Shown here one piece after another: positions 45,728 through 56,818 of a stretch of DNA of 64,000 nt. This stretch comes from Cladobotryum mycophilum (Eukaryota > Ascomycota > Sordariomycetes > Hypocreales > Hypocreaceae). A program made the translations under genes and the position numbers. Each line of letters opens with the position of its first letter. The first letter of the stretch is position 1. The notes below the pieces were generated by a model, which was given only the letters and a program-made list of their open reading frames with translations, was not told where the DNA came from and did no database searches. The stretch is from contig JAVFKD010000002.1 in NCBI GenBank assembly GCA_036429605.1, positions 744,001 through 808,000 of the forward strand. Direction: 5' to 3'.

Positions 45728-46856
45728 GGGGATTTTCGGCGATAAGCTTCTTTCTGCTACGTGAGATTTTGAAATGCCCCGAATCGTTGGTGAAAAAGCG
45801 TCGTCAGAATGGAATTATGGTTTGTCCTGAATATGTCGAGAAGCTCAAAGTATTTCCGGATTATGCCTCGGTTATGTGATCAAGTCGTTCGCGAGTGGAG
45901 GCGGCGCCCTTTAAACAAATTATGGGTTTGCTATTCGGCTCGTATGCATGTAGGTGTGTTTCTTGGAGATCGGCGCATAAATCGGTTAGATAAGATGGGT
46001 GTGGACCCTGCAGCCTTCATGCAAGGACGTTGTATGTATTTCGATATCGATAGTGCTTGAAGCAGTGAGGAACCTCGTCCGGATGATTTATCTGAATTCG
46101 CATTGTCGAGCAGAGGAAGAAGGCAAGAAAACAAGAATTTGAACAGCCGTAAATTCCAAGACGGCAGGGCGCGAACGACAACAGACGGGTCGATGTGGAG
46201 GTGTTGGCGAGAGATGAACAGGGTTGGTAAGCACAGCAGCAATTGTTGGCGGGACGTTCGGGCGGGTGAGAGCCGGTGATGGGTAGGGAAATAAGAAGTT
46301 CTAGGCCTCTGCAGCTAATTAATGCTACAGGAAATAAGGATAATAAGGGCATAAATACCTACTCCGTACCCAAATGATTAATCAAGTCCCACCAAATTTG
46401 TGCTCGTTCTCGCTCGATAATGATTCCATGCAAATTCAGCCAATCCAAAGGCAGATTCCGCCCCATCACAATTACTAATCAGCTGGACACTTCAAAGGCC
46501 TTATCAATTGCCAATCAGCCAATCAGCCAATCAGCCAGCCAGCCAGTCAGTCAGCCAGCAACTGCCCCAACGGCCCGATCCCATTTCTGGGGAAAGTGTA
46601 ACTGCCACTTGCTACTCCTGCCCAGTTGCAATGGGAGCGGGGCTGTGCTGGGTACGTACCAACTCTCTCTCTGCCATCTTGTTGGATCGGATAATTGATT
46701 GTTCAACGATGATCGTGGCGCAGGCCACTAAGCATCCACTTGCGCCTCTCCATGTCTTTCAGCCGAGTCACAAAGAATCATCCCTCTTCAATTTTCTGGC
46801 TTTTCATGCCAAAGTAGGACTCTCACGTCCATATACTGTTGCACCTGCGTCCCATA
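45728..46856. other. divergent bZIP/kinase promoter region
   Basis: 1.1 kb between two divergently transcribed genes. No coding signal. It contains the CCAAT cluster listed separately and a following run of CAGC/CAGT tetramers to about 46560. Confidence 0.5.
46511..46531 (+). promoter_or_regulatory. three tandem CCAAT boxes, 8-bp spacing
   Basis: CCAAT occurs at 46511, 46519 and 46527, each followed by CAG, within the divergent bZIP/kinase promoter. CCAAT is the known site of the fungal HAP/CBC complex. Binding is inferred. The boxes are part of a longer CAAT/CAGC/CAGT tetramer repeat, so chance expansion is possible. Confidence 0.5.
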
Positions 46857-49192
46857 ATGGGGGATCGCGTTCACGGTTGGATCACAGTTGGGCACCGGAA
46901 TCCGCCCTTCTCCAACGGTCCAGGATGGGACTTTGAACAGGAACAGAGGGAGCGCGAAGCCATTGCTGCTTGGGACAATGACGAGCAATGGCCAAGCGTG
47001 TAAGTTGTGCCATGGCATGGGCCCGTCTCACCCAGGGGGCTCTTTTTCCGTCTCGTATTGCTAACAGGTCAATTTCTGCATCTAGGCATAAGCCCCTTTT
47101 CAATGGACCCGAAGCTAAACGGTTCGATTCTCGCCTCACTATTCTCGACTATCTGGGCGGCGGTGCCTTTGGCCGGGTTGATAAGGTTATGCATGGGTCT
47201 ATATGTCTGGCACGAAAGCGCATTACTCGACGCCGTGGTATCACAATTGACGACTTGCGCCAAGAAGGTCTTACTATGCGAAAGCTAGACCACCGCCATG
47301 TCGTCAAACTTGTCGCCGCCTATATGCCCCGTCCTCACGAGCTGTGTCTTCTGATATGGCCTGCGGCGGTCTGTGACCTGGATACTTTGCTGAACGACTT
47401 GGACCAACTACGGCAAAAGAAGGGAGACCGCGACGAGATTATGGGGAGACTCGAGGCACTGGAGCTAAACGACTTGAGCGCCATTGAACCCTCGGAAGTT
47501 ACACAGTGTATGGAATCCTCAGCAAAATGCCCTTTTGAATTCCTTCGCGGCGTTGCTGGATGTGTTGCACGCGCTCTGGCACATTGCCATTTGAATGATG
47601 TTCGCCATCTCGACATTAAGCCATCCAACATCCTACTCAAGGCCGACCGAGTGTATTTGGCAGACTTTGGTATATCCAAAGATGTAAGCGGACAGGATCA
47701 AACTACCATTGATGGGAACCCTGGAACTGAAAAGTGGCGGGCCCCCGAGCTCTACGACGAACACGGTTCGAGTATGCAACTGTCCGATATTTACTCCCTC
47801 GGCCTGGTCTTTCTCAACATTGCGACGGTCTTGTATAACGTGAGACTAAGCGAATTTGATGATACCTTGATCTATCCTCCGGAGCTTGCTCGTCACGATA
47901 AGCTTGCCATCAGAGAAGAGAAGCTCAGAAAATTACTCGAGACACTCACCGCCCACGCCCTGGTGACGCCTCCATTTATGTTTACATACGAGGGACAAGA
48001 GACTGTTAGACCTCGGCCCCTTGTTAACCTCATCAGCAGGATGATTTCCTCGACGCCTCGAAACCGACTACCGGCCGACAAGGTGGACGAAAAGTTATCG
48101 ATGCTTGGAGGAATTCATCAGATATATCACGCTGCTTGTTGTAAACGACCTATATCCTGGGTCGAAGACAAATGGGATAAGAAGTTTGGTTCTCTTACCA
48201 GTCTGAAATTAGAGAATGAAGCATTGAAACGGAAAATCAATGAGTTGCAGGGACGGGACGAGACTTATGAGCGGCGACTGGAGAATGCACGCAAGGCGCA
48301 CGAGCATGATGTCTCGAAACTTCAGGCCATGTTGAGGGAGGCGGAAGACAGGTGTCGCATGATGGAGCTAAGTCAGGGCAGTCGGAGGAAGAATCATGGC
48401 CGCGAACAGCAACAGCAACAGCACCATCAAAATACTTCATCGTCATCAAGACACAACAGCATCTCATCACATTCTAGCGTCATTGGTCTGGGTCTTACAA
48501 AAGCTCAAACACATCCATCGTCGATTCCGAAACGACCATCATTAGGACCCTCACATTTGTCTTCCCCTCGTGTTTCAGCTACCAGCTTCGGCCTCCGCAC
48601 TCCGCCGGGATCAACCAGACCGGTCACAACGGTCGCTCAACCTGTCAATCTGGCCACCATTAAAGCTGTTTCAGGGTCACCTGGTTTCATGCAACGATCG
48701 CCGAGTGGAAATAGCTTAACGGGGCACCCCCTCCGTTCCCGGGGCTCTGGGTCAAAACTCCCACTGCCCATAACCCCAAACAGTCGATCGCAAACTCCCA
48801 ACCTCAATCGCGAGCAGAGTTTGACGGACAGTAGCATGGCCTCGTCAATTTTCTCGCGAAAGAGCGTGGACACCCTCCCGACGCCGGCTCAAAACAGCCC
48901 TGCCCTGAGGAGGATATCAACGTCTGACGATAAGCCCCTATCGTGGGGTAGGTTACCAGCCGAGAGAGCGCGGAGACCTTCAACCCCATCCGGGCCGCCC
49001 AGTCCCGGCCTTTCCATGTCTCCTTCTGCAATGTCATCGCCGCGAGCTCTCAAGTCGGACCTTGCTGATGGGTACGACACCAATGCAACCGTTCGGCCTC
49101 CCAGGATACCATCCCTCCAATCATCAAAGAGCTGGGCTGAGGTAGCAAAGGAACCCAGGCCCTCTACTCTTCGTCCGCAACTAATAGGTTGA
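46857..49192 (+). CDS. serine/threonine protein kinase, non-RD type
   Basis: Two exons, 46857-46999 and 47086-49192 (86-nt intron, GTAAGT donor), give 749 residues. The N-terminal exon encodes GWDFEQEQREREAIAAWDND. The kinase domain follows: glycine loop LGGGAFGRV, lysine in LARKRI, catalytic loop HLDIKPSNILL, DFG in LADFGIS, APE in WRAPELYD, then DIYSLGLVFLNIA. In the HRD motif Arg is Leu, so activation-loop phosphorylation may not be required. Residues around 400-460 form a coiled coil (LENEALKRKINELQGRDETYE). The rest is Ser/Pro-rich and disordered with poly-Gln. No named ortholog recognised; an active cytosolic kinase is inferred because Lys, Asp and Asn are all present. The start ATG is the first in frame after a plausible leader, but an earlier exon is possible. 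Confidence 0.88.
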
Positions 49193-49564
49193 ATATATAA
49201 AAAAAGGAAAATGAGGGGGAAGAGAAGGGAAATAGTAGCATATTACGGCATTAAGTTGAAAGGGGTTCAAGGTTAGGATACGTTACAAAAAGCATGGATT
49301 TAGGAAAGGAGGGAAAAGGGTATTTTTTATTTTTTTGCATTACATGGAAATGAGCAACGAGTTTATGATGAAGGGATGGCTGTTCATTTACTTCATTATC
49401 AATACCCTAAGGCATTATCGATTTTTTTATATTCAGACAATGCCCTCCCTCTTTTTTTACAACCGTAACGCCTGCGCTTTTTTGGAATGTCTACATGCTA
49501 CGTGATATGATACAATGATGTGTAAACACATGCTGATAGGGGAGATGATGAGCTCTTTGGCTCA
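49193..49564. other. convergent 3' region
   Basis: A/T-rich 3' flanks of the kinase (+) and LYR gene (-). No gene. Confidence 0.5.
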
Positions 49565-50859
49565 TCACTCTGGTGATGGCTGTGACTTGGTCTCCTTCTC
49601 CGGTCTCTTCCACGAGTACTCAAACGGTAGGGAATCAACGTTCTGGCCATAGGCGCCCCTCTTCATCCACCTTAGCATCCTGCTTGTCTCGGACTGTACC
49701 AACGCAGCCCAGGTCTCGGAGATGAATGGATCAACCATCTTGTCTTCTGGGTTGTTGCTGCTTGGTTGAGCTGCCCAGATGGCTTTGACGGCTGCGACGA
49801 CGGGCAAAACTGGGAATGGGGATTGGCCCACGTTGGGTCGTTTGTCGTCTGGGTCGTTTGTCTTGTCGTATTGGACGGGTTGTCTGTTGCGCTTGGTGGT
49901 GTTGATGCCTTTTTCTTGTGCAAGGAGGATCTCTTCTTTTTCCACCAGCTCCTGCAGGGCATCGCCCCTAGCGATCCAGTCCTCCCACGTAGTCTCAATC
50001 TTCCACTCCCACCACAGTCTCGTCAACTGCACGCTCCAACTAAACGTCTCCTTCGGATCGTCCAACTCCAGCGCCCGTCCCTCGTGCTCGTGCTGATGTT
50101 CGCGCTTCTCCTTCTCCATCAGGTCGACCATGAGGTTATCCCACTCGTCCTCCAGCGCTGCCTCCGGGACCAGGTCCTCGTCCGTCTCCATGATGCTCAT
50201 GATGCGGTTGGTAAATATCCTCCCCTTGCGGCCCACCATCCTGGACAGCGCCCGGGGCTGGGGTTTCAGTATGCGCACAAAGGGCTGGCTGTCGGCTGTG
50301 GTGCACAGCGAGGGCACTTTTCTATATTTCGGGAGGGATGACTTTGGTCGGGGGAGGATGTTGGATGTGTACTTGGGTGTCTCCCAGGGCTGTGCGGTGT
50401 TGATGAGGAGAGGCTCCGAGGGAAGGGTAGGTGGTTTTCGGGTACGTTGAGGGGCGGCGGATCGAGATGCTTCGGAAGTGCGATGGAGACCTTGGAGGTG
50501 GTTTACGACTTGGTGGTACTCTGGAGAATCGGGTGTTTGCGCTTTCGTTAGCAGAGAGAGAAACTACCGTTCAATTAGCAACTTCAACAAGCAGGCGGGG
50601 GGTCTGACACTCTCGATCGGAATAGTACCTTGTATCCCGCCGTCATGGCCGCATAGATAAGCCTATAGCTCGTATACGGCGTGTTCTTGGCAAACCTCTT
50701 CCTCACAATCTGAACGAGCGGTCCTCCAACGGGCGCCGGCTTTTGCACTTCCTGCGGCAAGGGAACTCGGCTGGCGGTTCGAACGAGGGCACGGTATAGC
50801 GCCAGAGCCGCCGTTCGATGCCGCGAGCTCTGGGCTGCGACGAACTTTGAGCGCAGCAT
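49565..50859 (-). CDS. LYR-motif protein, Cup1-like, probably mitochondrial
   Basis: Two exons, 50859-50629 and 50563-49565 (65-nt intron, phase 0), give 409 residues. The N-terminus MLRSKFVAAQSSRHRTAALA is basic and amphipathic, and is followed at once by the LYR motif in ALALYRALVRTA. Next come VRKRFAKNTPYTSYRLIYAA and GYKFLSLL, the typical end of the LYR helix bundle. The long C-terminal part (RALSRMVGRKGRIFTNRI, acidic helices, LTRLWWEWKIETTWEDWIAR) is conserved among Sordariomycete relatives as I recall the family. LYR proteins usually act in mitochondria with the acyl carrier protein, in Fe-S or respiratory complex assembly. The specific client here is unknown. Confidence 0.85.
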
Positions 50860-51650
50860 TGTGGGGGGTGGGTTTCCTTTTTTCTTTTTTTATCCTCTAC
50901 TAATCATGATTCAATCATGGTTTTTTCTTTCTTTTGGAAAGAAAATTGCATGTTCAATTGGACTGTCGCCAACTCGGGATACTCGTTTGATCGTAGAGAA
51001 TCTGGTGTTGGTGATGGTAGTGATAGTTTCATAGATGCATCGAAATTCAGTATTGTCTTACGACAGAGTACCCGTGGTTTATCCGATCCATGGCGGGGTT
51101 CCTCTTTAATGGGGGTGGGCAAGTAGGTTTCAGTGGGCATGACATCCACTGCGGCAGGATTGATTGCTGCTACTGTACCAACGCATTCAATTAAATGGAC
51201 GAAACGGCTACCCTGAACATCCATTGAGTATCGGATCCGTTGTCAAGACACCTCCCAGGCTGAGTGCCAGTCTTTACACCACGAGGTCGGGTACATTTCA
51301 TTGCTCATCAACTCCCTCATCAAATGGTTCGGTCCATTTGCTTTCTCAAATTTACACTTGTCACATCAAAAAATCTAGACCTGGGATAGACTCACGGGGA
51401 TTTATCGCCTTCACATGTCGCAGCTCCCCCTCCATCGTCGTACTCGTTTCCGCTGTTACATCGAGCCCATCACTCTAAAGCACCTTGCAGCAAAGAAATG
51501 TCCGAACCTGGGGTAAGATACATGATGAAGGGGGGAAAAGGGGAGGGGGCATAATCTTTGACTCGTGATTTGATCTACGGCCCGACACCTTAATCAAGTC
51601 AAACTTGACAAACCCTGTACCCGCCTTGGGTCACGTTGAACTTGACCACG

Positions 51651-51713
51651 TCTCTCTCTCTCCCTCCCCTCTCTCTCTCTCCCTCCCCCTCTCTCCCTCT
51701 CCCTCTCTCTCTC
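51651..51713. repeat. polypyrimidine (TC/CCCT)n tract
   Basis: About 63 bases made only of C and T, mostly TC and CCCT units. Such tracts can form triplex or S1-sensitive DNA. Confidence 0.9.
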
Positions 51714-54700
51714 CACAGTTTTCTCGGGCTCGCTCGCTTTCCCTATTTGTAGCACATTTGTCAACTTCTCCCTGCAGAGCCAGAATTCGCTTTGTCGTTT
51801 AATGTACCAATCAAGGGACAAACAATATCTCAGCTGTCTCGATGGACGCCACGTTATGCGGGCTTGCTATGCAATCCACCTAATGTAGAGCCAAATCCTG
51901 CATTCACAAGACCGCCCATTAACGCTCGCGGAAGCGGGGGTCGTACAACTAAATACTGATATCCCCAGGATAAGTCTGGTCTGTGTATTGGTCATCCTTT
52001 CCGACACGCTAGCTTCGCCATTCGACTCGGTGTATGAGCCATGCCTACATACAAGTCCACTACCGGGACTTTGAGGGACTGCGGACCCCGCATATGAAAT
52101 AGTATGTGAGTGAGGATGTGCGTGTTCACTAGGATGGCTTGTTGGTATTCAGGAATGCCCCGTAATGTGTTGGATCAAATCAGATGGCCCAGTTGGCTGC
52201 GTGCTCTATATAGCTCCGGATCACGGCAAGTAAGCCCGAAGAAATGTTTGGTCCATGGGCTTCTTACTATTGGAATGAGTGAAAAAGAGCTGGATATCGG
52301 CTGACGTGGGACGGCCAAAGTGTCAAAAGATCAAACGGACGAATGGAAATACGCATCATGACAGAGGTTTGACTTTCTTGTTCTGAGGTACGGCCATGAA
52401 CTCCTCCGTCGCTCCCCAAAGGTTCTGTCCTCAGGACCGAGGATATAATATAATGTAGTAGAGATAAGAGACTTGACGCTCTAACCTTTCACGACCGCCC
52501 AACCTTTTTATCGGAATAGAGTTCTGGTCTTGTAAACTTACCAAGTAGACCAAGGCGTGACATGCTTGGACGGATGGGTCACACTGCTTGTATGTATATA
52601 TTGAATCTGCAAGTTCATGGTTCAATGCTTATCTACTGTTGCCCATTGAACTTGATTGCCGGATCTGGCGGACATTTCAGAGATAACTGTCCCAAGTTTG
52701 CCAACTCAACTCGACGAATGTCATCAAGGGTTAGGGTCTGCGATCAGACCACCCATCATCTGATCGAGTGGCGTCTAATTCCGTGGATGTCTGATTACCC
52801 ATGAAATGAGTTGAGGTCATAGGGCTGAAAATAGCGAATACGAACAACACTACGAAAGATAACAATCCCGAATACAGTGTTCTTGTGATCTTTTTTAAAT
52901 GTTGAATACGCCTTTCTTGCGGCCGCCCATCTTCCTGTTATCATGGTTCTTCGCTGAGCAATCACCTCGTCATGGTATGGTCCGGGTAGCACAAGAATAG
53001 AAGCAACGGCCAAAAGTGTAACTGACATGCGGTGAAAGCCTGTCAGCTGCAAAGATATGTTACGTCCAACGAATGCGCACGCACACGTCAATGCCACAGT
53101 GAAAAGCTGGGATGGTGGCTTTCAGGCTAGGGACAAGGTGGCTTCCTAAACCCGCCACGGGTGAGATATCGTGAACCACAACCGATCGAGTCGTGACATG
53201 CAGTGGGCGGAGTTGGGCTGCTACGGCTGATGAGCCTCATCAATAGTAGGAAAGTAAGGACAATGCAGAGCTCCCCTAGATCTGGGATTGCTTCTCTCTC
53301 ATAAGACGGTGAGATGAGAAATTTTGTTTAATCATCTCGCCGCCCGCAATATTTGGTTGGCTCCGCCCTTCTGGAATAAGCCGCCCTTAGTCGTAGCTCA
53401 TGGCAAAGCAGGGTATGACGAAGGATGATGATGAGATGCAAATTATTTATGCAAAGTTCATCATGTCCAACGGTCTTGGACTCGATTCAAGAACCAAGCT
53501 CTAGAAGCAAAGCTGGATCCCTGATAACCCGTTAATTGCCGCTTACTAACTTTTGGAACGGCCATGACGGTTGTTCGTGACTCCGACGCTAGGTAGGACC
53601 CATCAAGTGCTATGACGGTCCGCGGGATGAATGTGGAGATGGAAGAGAGAGAAAAGACGCAGATAAGTTCGTTCCATGGGATCCGGTTCCGTGGATCGAA
53701 GTCTGATCTAGAGTTCTCGCCATTTTCTTGGCAAGTGGGAACCGTTTGCCACCCACTTAGAGTTCCACGTCGTTGATAGTTTGAGTGCCGAAATTGCCTG
53801 GGCGACCAGTTTTGTGATGGCGGTGTTGGATGGGTGGATGGATCCTTGCGGCTTCGGTTGGGTTGGGTTGGTTGTCCACAAGACCAACATTGAAGTTGCC
53901 TTGCAGCAGTCCATTCGAATGCAAACAAACCAAAAAAAGATACCCAACCTGTAAATTGAGTAAGAAGCAGTTGGGAAGCACAAGAGTTTTCATACCATTG
54001 GATGAGTACATACTATGTATTACTCAAGTGTATGTGAGGAGAAATAGTCAAGCTTACCTCTGAGTGGTCGGCTGGATACAGCCTCGGACAGATCGGTTCC
54101 GACGAGTCCGAGCAGAAAAGAAAAAAGAACGCTGTTTAAGTGGGTTGAAAAAATGGTGACGGGAGATGCCGTTGCGAGGTTGTCAGGGTCCAAGCAAACT
54201 TGTCTTGCTCATAGTGAGTGAATGAGTGAATAGTAATGGTAGCCGAGGAAGTTGGAAAAAAACAAGCATTTTCATCTCTTACTGCGGCACATTAATGAAA
54301 CCCACAAAGAAAGAAACTGTAAGCAGTTTATTGCTGATGAACGTCTGCAGCTGGATGGAGGCATGACGGGATGCTGTGCCGTGTAGAGAGCACGGAGTAC
54401 GCACTCGTAGAAACCCTTTTCCATGACATCTCGGACAGCTGAAGAACCCCGTCCTGCATGGCACGCAGCGTCTCCTCTCCGAGCTCTGCAGGCGAATCCA
54501 TGTCTTCCCTGTCCCGATGCTGCCACGTTGGATCTGCCATGTGCCTCCTCATGCCGGCAAGTGGTGTGAGTGGTGACGAGCGATTGGATAGGCTGCACCC
54601 ATAATCCCTGTTCTCCATTCTGCCTCGGAAACGCGGGAGAGGACTTGTTTGATCCTTGGATCCTTGCAAGCATGTTCAATGTAGGGGCTGATGATGATCC

Positions 54701-55615
54701 ATGCACTGTAACACCCTCCCCTCGAGAGGTATGGTGACTCTTCGACTCCTCCCAACCCAACAGTACAGTCAGTGTGCGACGTTTGGGGCAGCGAAACAGT
54801 CAGCCCGAATACGTCGGTACGTATTCCTGCGTGTCACGGTGAACCAGAAGCAGAACCAGAAGCGCAGGAAAAGCCTGGAAGAAAAGCCTCGAATCCTTCG
54901 GATGCTCGCGTGGCAGATTGTGTCATATCTCGTCAACTGGTATGTTGTCAGCACCTTGTTTTTTCTTGGTCCTTTTCTTGGGAAAGTATCTACTTGTAGT
55001 ACAAGTAAGGTATGTGAGGCTCGTGCGGATTATTTCTTAATTTACAGGTAGTCACTAACAATATTTGAGAGTGATCAAGTACTGCTACCTCGTATGCATG
55101 CCTGACTAAGAGAGAGAAAAAAGCTTCTTACCCACGTTGAGATCAGGTACTCGTACATGTACATGCATCAGTGGTCAGGCCATTATAAGCTTGTCTCACT
55201 TTCAATTTTTACTTTCAATGTCCTATTACCCCCCTTGCCCCCTGGCGAGCCCACTGAACCCACTGAGCCCTGAGACCACTGAGACCACTGAGGGAAGAGA
55301 GGGGGAGCTCCATCGATTGATGGCACCACCTTATTCGGCGACGGGAGAGCCGGAAGAGGGAACATAGCGCAGCGGACTTGGGCGGTACTTGGTGGTGCAG
55401 GCGACGACTAAAACGATGCCTATGGGATCTAAAAAGAGACACTAATCGTGACGTTGTGGTTTGTTTGGGTATAAGGCTCATGCCATAGCCGACTCCGATC
55501 CTTTTAGTGGCACCTCCTTTCTGTCTGGTCGGTTCTGGTCTGTCAGTCTGTCTGTCTCCTTGGGAACGAAACGAAACTGAAAAAGGTCAGGATCTGGTTG
55601 GTGCATATGTGCGTA

Positions 55616-55641
55616 TGTGTGTGTGTGTGTGTGTGTGTGTG
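55616..55641. repeat. (TG)n microsatellite
   Basis: Thirteen uninterrupted TG units. Confidence 0.95.
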
Positions 55642-55993
55642 ATACCTAAAAGGTAGACAAGACAGACACTAAAGTACAGGTAACTTGCCTACGCGACTTT
55701 GGGTTTCTCTCCCTTCTCATTTCAGATAAACACGACTTCTTCTGTATCCTCACATATTACTCTCCTCCATATTTCTCTCTACATCATCATCTACATCATC
55801 TGTCCTACACATTATTTTTTTGCTCAATTTTTCTTTTTCATCCTTGCTTCTTTCTTTGTGGGTGGGAGAGGAGAGAGAAGAAAAGAGAAAGAAAAAAAAA
55901 TAGGTTCCCGACTCGGTCAAATACTTCACACCGCATTCGAATTTGTCCCACTTTCTCGACAGGGCTGGTCGCATATGCCTGTCGCTGTTGGCC

Positions 55994-56020
55994 TGCATTT
56001 GCATCTGCATTTGCATCTGC
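55994..56020 (+). repeat. GCATYT hexamer repeat in leader
   Basis: GCATTT and GCATCT alternate about four times inside the pyrimidine-rich leader of the next gene. Tetramer runs of CAAG/CAAT follow at about 56098-56136. Confidence 0.8.
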
Positions 56021-56818
56021 CTGCTGCACCTGCACGCACTGCTTGCGCCTCCATTCAAACTTCTTCTTCACTCTCTTTCGTCCTCCGCCACTTCGGTCAA
56101 GCAAGCAAGCAATCAATCAAGCAATCAATCAATCAAGCCTTTCTTTTCTTTTCTTCTACACCAATTGCATCTGACCCCGTACCTGGAGTACATACCGGGT
56201 CGCCTTACCTAACCGCCTCCTCCCCATACTCTTTCTTCTCTTTTCAAGACTTGCTTGCTTGACCTTTTCTTCTCGGCCTGGACGTCTGACAGCTTGATAT
56301 TTCGATTCGATTCAACCAAACCTACTACGTTTTCTTCTTTTCGACATTTTTGAATTCGCTGTATTATAGATACTATATGCGCCGGTCGCTTCCAAACCCA
56401 CCGAGGACATACACTCTCTCTCACTGCTCGCTACTCATCTCTCGTTACTTGTTTCTCATTACTCACGACTCACCCGCAACCTCATCATCAGCATCATCAT
56501 CATCGACGTCGACGTCGCTCTGACTACCGTTCCGTTCCGTTTTTTTACTACGCCCCATGACCCGATAGCAGCGATCAACAGCAGCGAATTCTAGGCTTCC
56601 TTTGTCCATCATTTTCTCTTCGTCGACTGGCAGCAGGATACTCCCATCTTCAACTCAACCTCATTCTATACCGTCTCCATTCGACCAATCAACATATTCT
56701 CACTGTCATATACCTCGGGCTCGCATGATACTGCCCACTCCTCAATTCTGCCCTGGTCTTTTTGCTTCTTTATAGTTCCAGGGTGGCTACCCACCAGCAT
56801 CTCGCCTAAATAGTCGCC

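Larger units (their letters stand above)
50860..56818. other. 6-kb gene-poor region ending in a long pyrimidine-rich leader
   Basis: The largest gap in the window. Frames up to about 160 codons occur, overlapping on both strands without motifs or reliable starts. A minus-strand cluster at 54272-54760 has protein-like pieces in three frames (VRDVMEKGFYECVLRALYT; LGEETLRAMQDGVLQLSEM) and may be a decayed gene. From about 55690 to 56818 the plus strand is C/T-rich with many CATC, CTCA and GCATCT repeats, as in long leaders of regulated fungal genes. I see no transposon ends, tRNA or rRNA that I can defend. Confidence 0.5.

Noticed and set aside
52795..53028. Minus-strand frame starting MSVTLLAVASILVLPG
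   Set aside because: The start looks like a signal peptide, but the remainder has no Cys pattern or homology I can recognise, and the region is otherwise non-coding.
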